A stretch of DNA of 64,000 nucleotides from Vibrio qingdaonensis. Its GTDB lineage: Bacteria > Pseudomonadota > Gammaproteobacteria > Enterobacterales > Vibrionaceae. Position numbers and translations under genes: made by a program. Below the pieces are notes generated by a model. That model was given only the letters and a program-made list of their open reading frames with translations, did no database searches and had not been told where the DNA came from. Shown here in pieces: positions 63,000-64,000 of this stretch. The stretch is taken from the NCBI RefSeq assembly GCF_026191675.1, contig NZ_JAKRRY010000005.1, forward strand, positions 1 to 64,000, in the 5' to 3' direction. How positions within the stretch are numbered: the first letter of the stretch is position 1; the number at the start of each line of letters is the position of its first letter.

Positions 63000-64000
63000 A
63001 TGAGAGAAGTTCAATTTAGAAAAATCGACTCAATATTTATTAAAATGTCGATAAGCGATAAGGTTTGGGTACTTTTTGCCCTCTTTTTACTTGCCCTATC
63101 CTTTACTGCGATAAATCGCTACCAAGATGCCATCATTCACGCGGAGCAGCTAGCGATCACGGCAGCGGAGTCACGCTTACAAGGTTACCTTGAAACAACG
63201 TCAAGTCCTGAGGAGCTTCGCGCTCTAGGTGTAACGTCGGCATCAGCCCAAGCGAGCTCCATCAATAACGGAACCGTACAGGCCGTTGCACAAGCAAATA
63301 ATGGCAAACAGTACGGCTTACATCACTCTGCATCTATCAGCATCGAAACAGCCAAATCTAATGCGCTAACCTCTCTTGCTCTGACTTCTCTTTGGGTACT
63401 ACCATTTGGTATTTTTGCGTATTGGCTAAGCACCTTCTTAGGTGGTGCACTGTGGACACTTTACGCCACCACCAAGAAAATTGCTGATGGCGATCTCACT
63501 TCAAGGTTGAACTTTGTTGCGGGTCGAGACGAGTTTGGCACAATTGGTGTCGCACTTGATGACGCCATGGACACGCTAACCGAACTTGTTGTCACCGTAA
63601 AGTCTTCTGCCACCAGCCTAGAACAAACTTCAACGCAATTTCATTCCGAGATCGCTCGTAGCAACAGCCAAATAAGCAGCCAGTATTCCTCGCTTGATTC
63701 TGTTGCGACCGCGATGGAAGAAATGACAGCATCTTCACAAGAAGTCTCTACTATCTCTCAGCAGTCTAACCGACAAGCGGAAGATGACGCAAAGCAAGTA
63801 GAACTAAGCGACCAAAGGGTTCAACAAGCAATTGGTGATATCAATCAACTGTCTAATTTCATCCAAGAAGCTTCTCACTCGGTTTCTGCTCTCACAGAAA
63901 ATACCACGCAGATTAATGAAGTGATTACCACAATTAATGCCATCTCCGAACAAACCAATTTATTGGCACTCAACGCCGCTATCGAAGCTGCCCGAGCTGG
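63000..64000 (+). CDS. Methyl-accepting chemotaxis protein, 3' end outside the window
   Basis: The visible 333 codons encode an N-terminal transmembrane helix (about 20-40), a short periplasmic region of about 75 residues, a second helix near 125-150, a HAMP domain ([16 protein letters not shown]...[16 protein letters not shown]) and the start of the cytoplasmic signalling domain up to the tip motif [20 protein letters not shown]. It would bind CheW/CheA and control flagellar rotation. GGAG stands before the ATG at 63000. The small periplasmic domain cannot be assigned a ligand. The gene is cut by the window edge. Confidence 0.93.
   Translation, partial: [333 protein letters not shown]

Overview
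The window reads as chromosomal DNA from a marine gammaproteobacterium of the family Vibrionaceae, most likely a Vibrio. The evidence is the combination of luxP-luxQ (the Vibrio AI-2 receptor pair), fadL-volA (Vibrio surface lysophospholipase with its FadL-like porin), fabV, a lone HMG-CoA reductase, and GIY-YIG, YceH and YgjV-type small genes. From memory of V. cholerae, several of these lie on the second chromosome (HMG-CoA reductase, luxPQ, trxC, galE, fadL/volA), so this is probably chromosome II; that placement is inference. I see no insertion sequence, integrase, prophage or CRISPR array. Nearly all genes are intact.

Layout. 1-8 kb: MaoC hydratase, a tRNA-Ser(UGA) with promoter and terminator, an RstAB-like two-component pair, a small secreted orphan, an EAL phosphodiesterase, a HAD phosphatase and helicase IV. 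8-18 kb: YccS, HMG-CoA reductase, luxQ/luxP, a GIY-YIG protein, YceH, TmaR (YeeX), YgjV. 19.0-20.0 kb: seven tRNA genes on the minus strand in the order Cys-(Gly-Leu-Cys)x2, made by tandem duplication. 20.2-25 kb: a MoxR ATPase RavA flanked by two ViaA (VWA) paralogues. 25-33.4 kb: Nudix hydrolase-LtaE, a monohaem cytochrome c, a DEAD-box helicase, Trx2, AraC/MATE pair, HdfR-MaoP pair. 33.6-39.2 kb: a three-gene RimK cluster (ATP-grasp glutamate ligase, aspartoacylase-like hydrolase, retropepsin-like protease), a 24-codon membrane peptide gene, galE and an FAD oxidoreductase. 39.4-50 kb: YbbAP exporter with divergent tesA, fabV, a GGDEF-EAL protein, a PF09818-type ATPase, a DnaJ-related protein and a 2OG-Fe(II) oxygenase. 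50-64 kb: YjdF, a MenI-small protein-SgrR-zinc ribbon-CutA run, an M48 lipoprotein protease, fadL-volA behind a FadR operator, PhnA/YjdM, an EEP-family enzyme, TyrP behind a TyrR box, and a chemoreceptor cut by the window end.

Functional themes. Lipid handling is prominent: volA and fadL release and import host or environmental fatty acids under apparent FadR control, alongside tesA, fabV, menI and a MaoC hydratase. Signalling is represented by AI-2 sensing, two c-di-GMP phosphodiesterase candidates, a two-component system and a chemoreceptor. Two multi-gene systems are the best places for new biology: the RavA locus with duplicated ViaA, and the rimK-hydrolase-retropepsin operon, which has the parts to add and to remove glutamate tails. 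Three genes under 40 codons (18710-18826, 36292-36366, 61127-61237) have good ribosome-binding sites and would be missed by standard gene finders.
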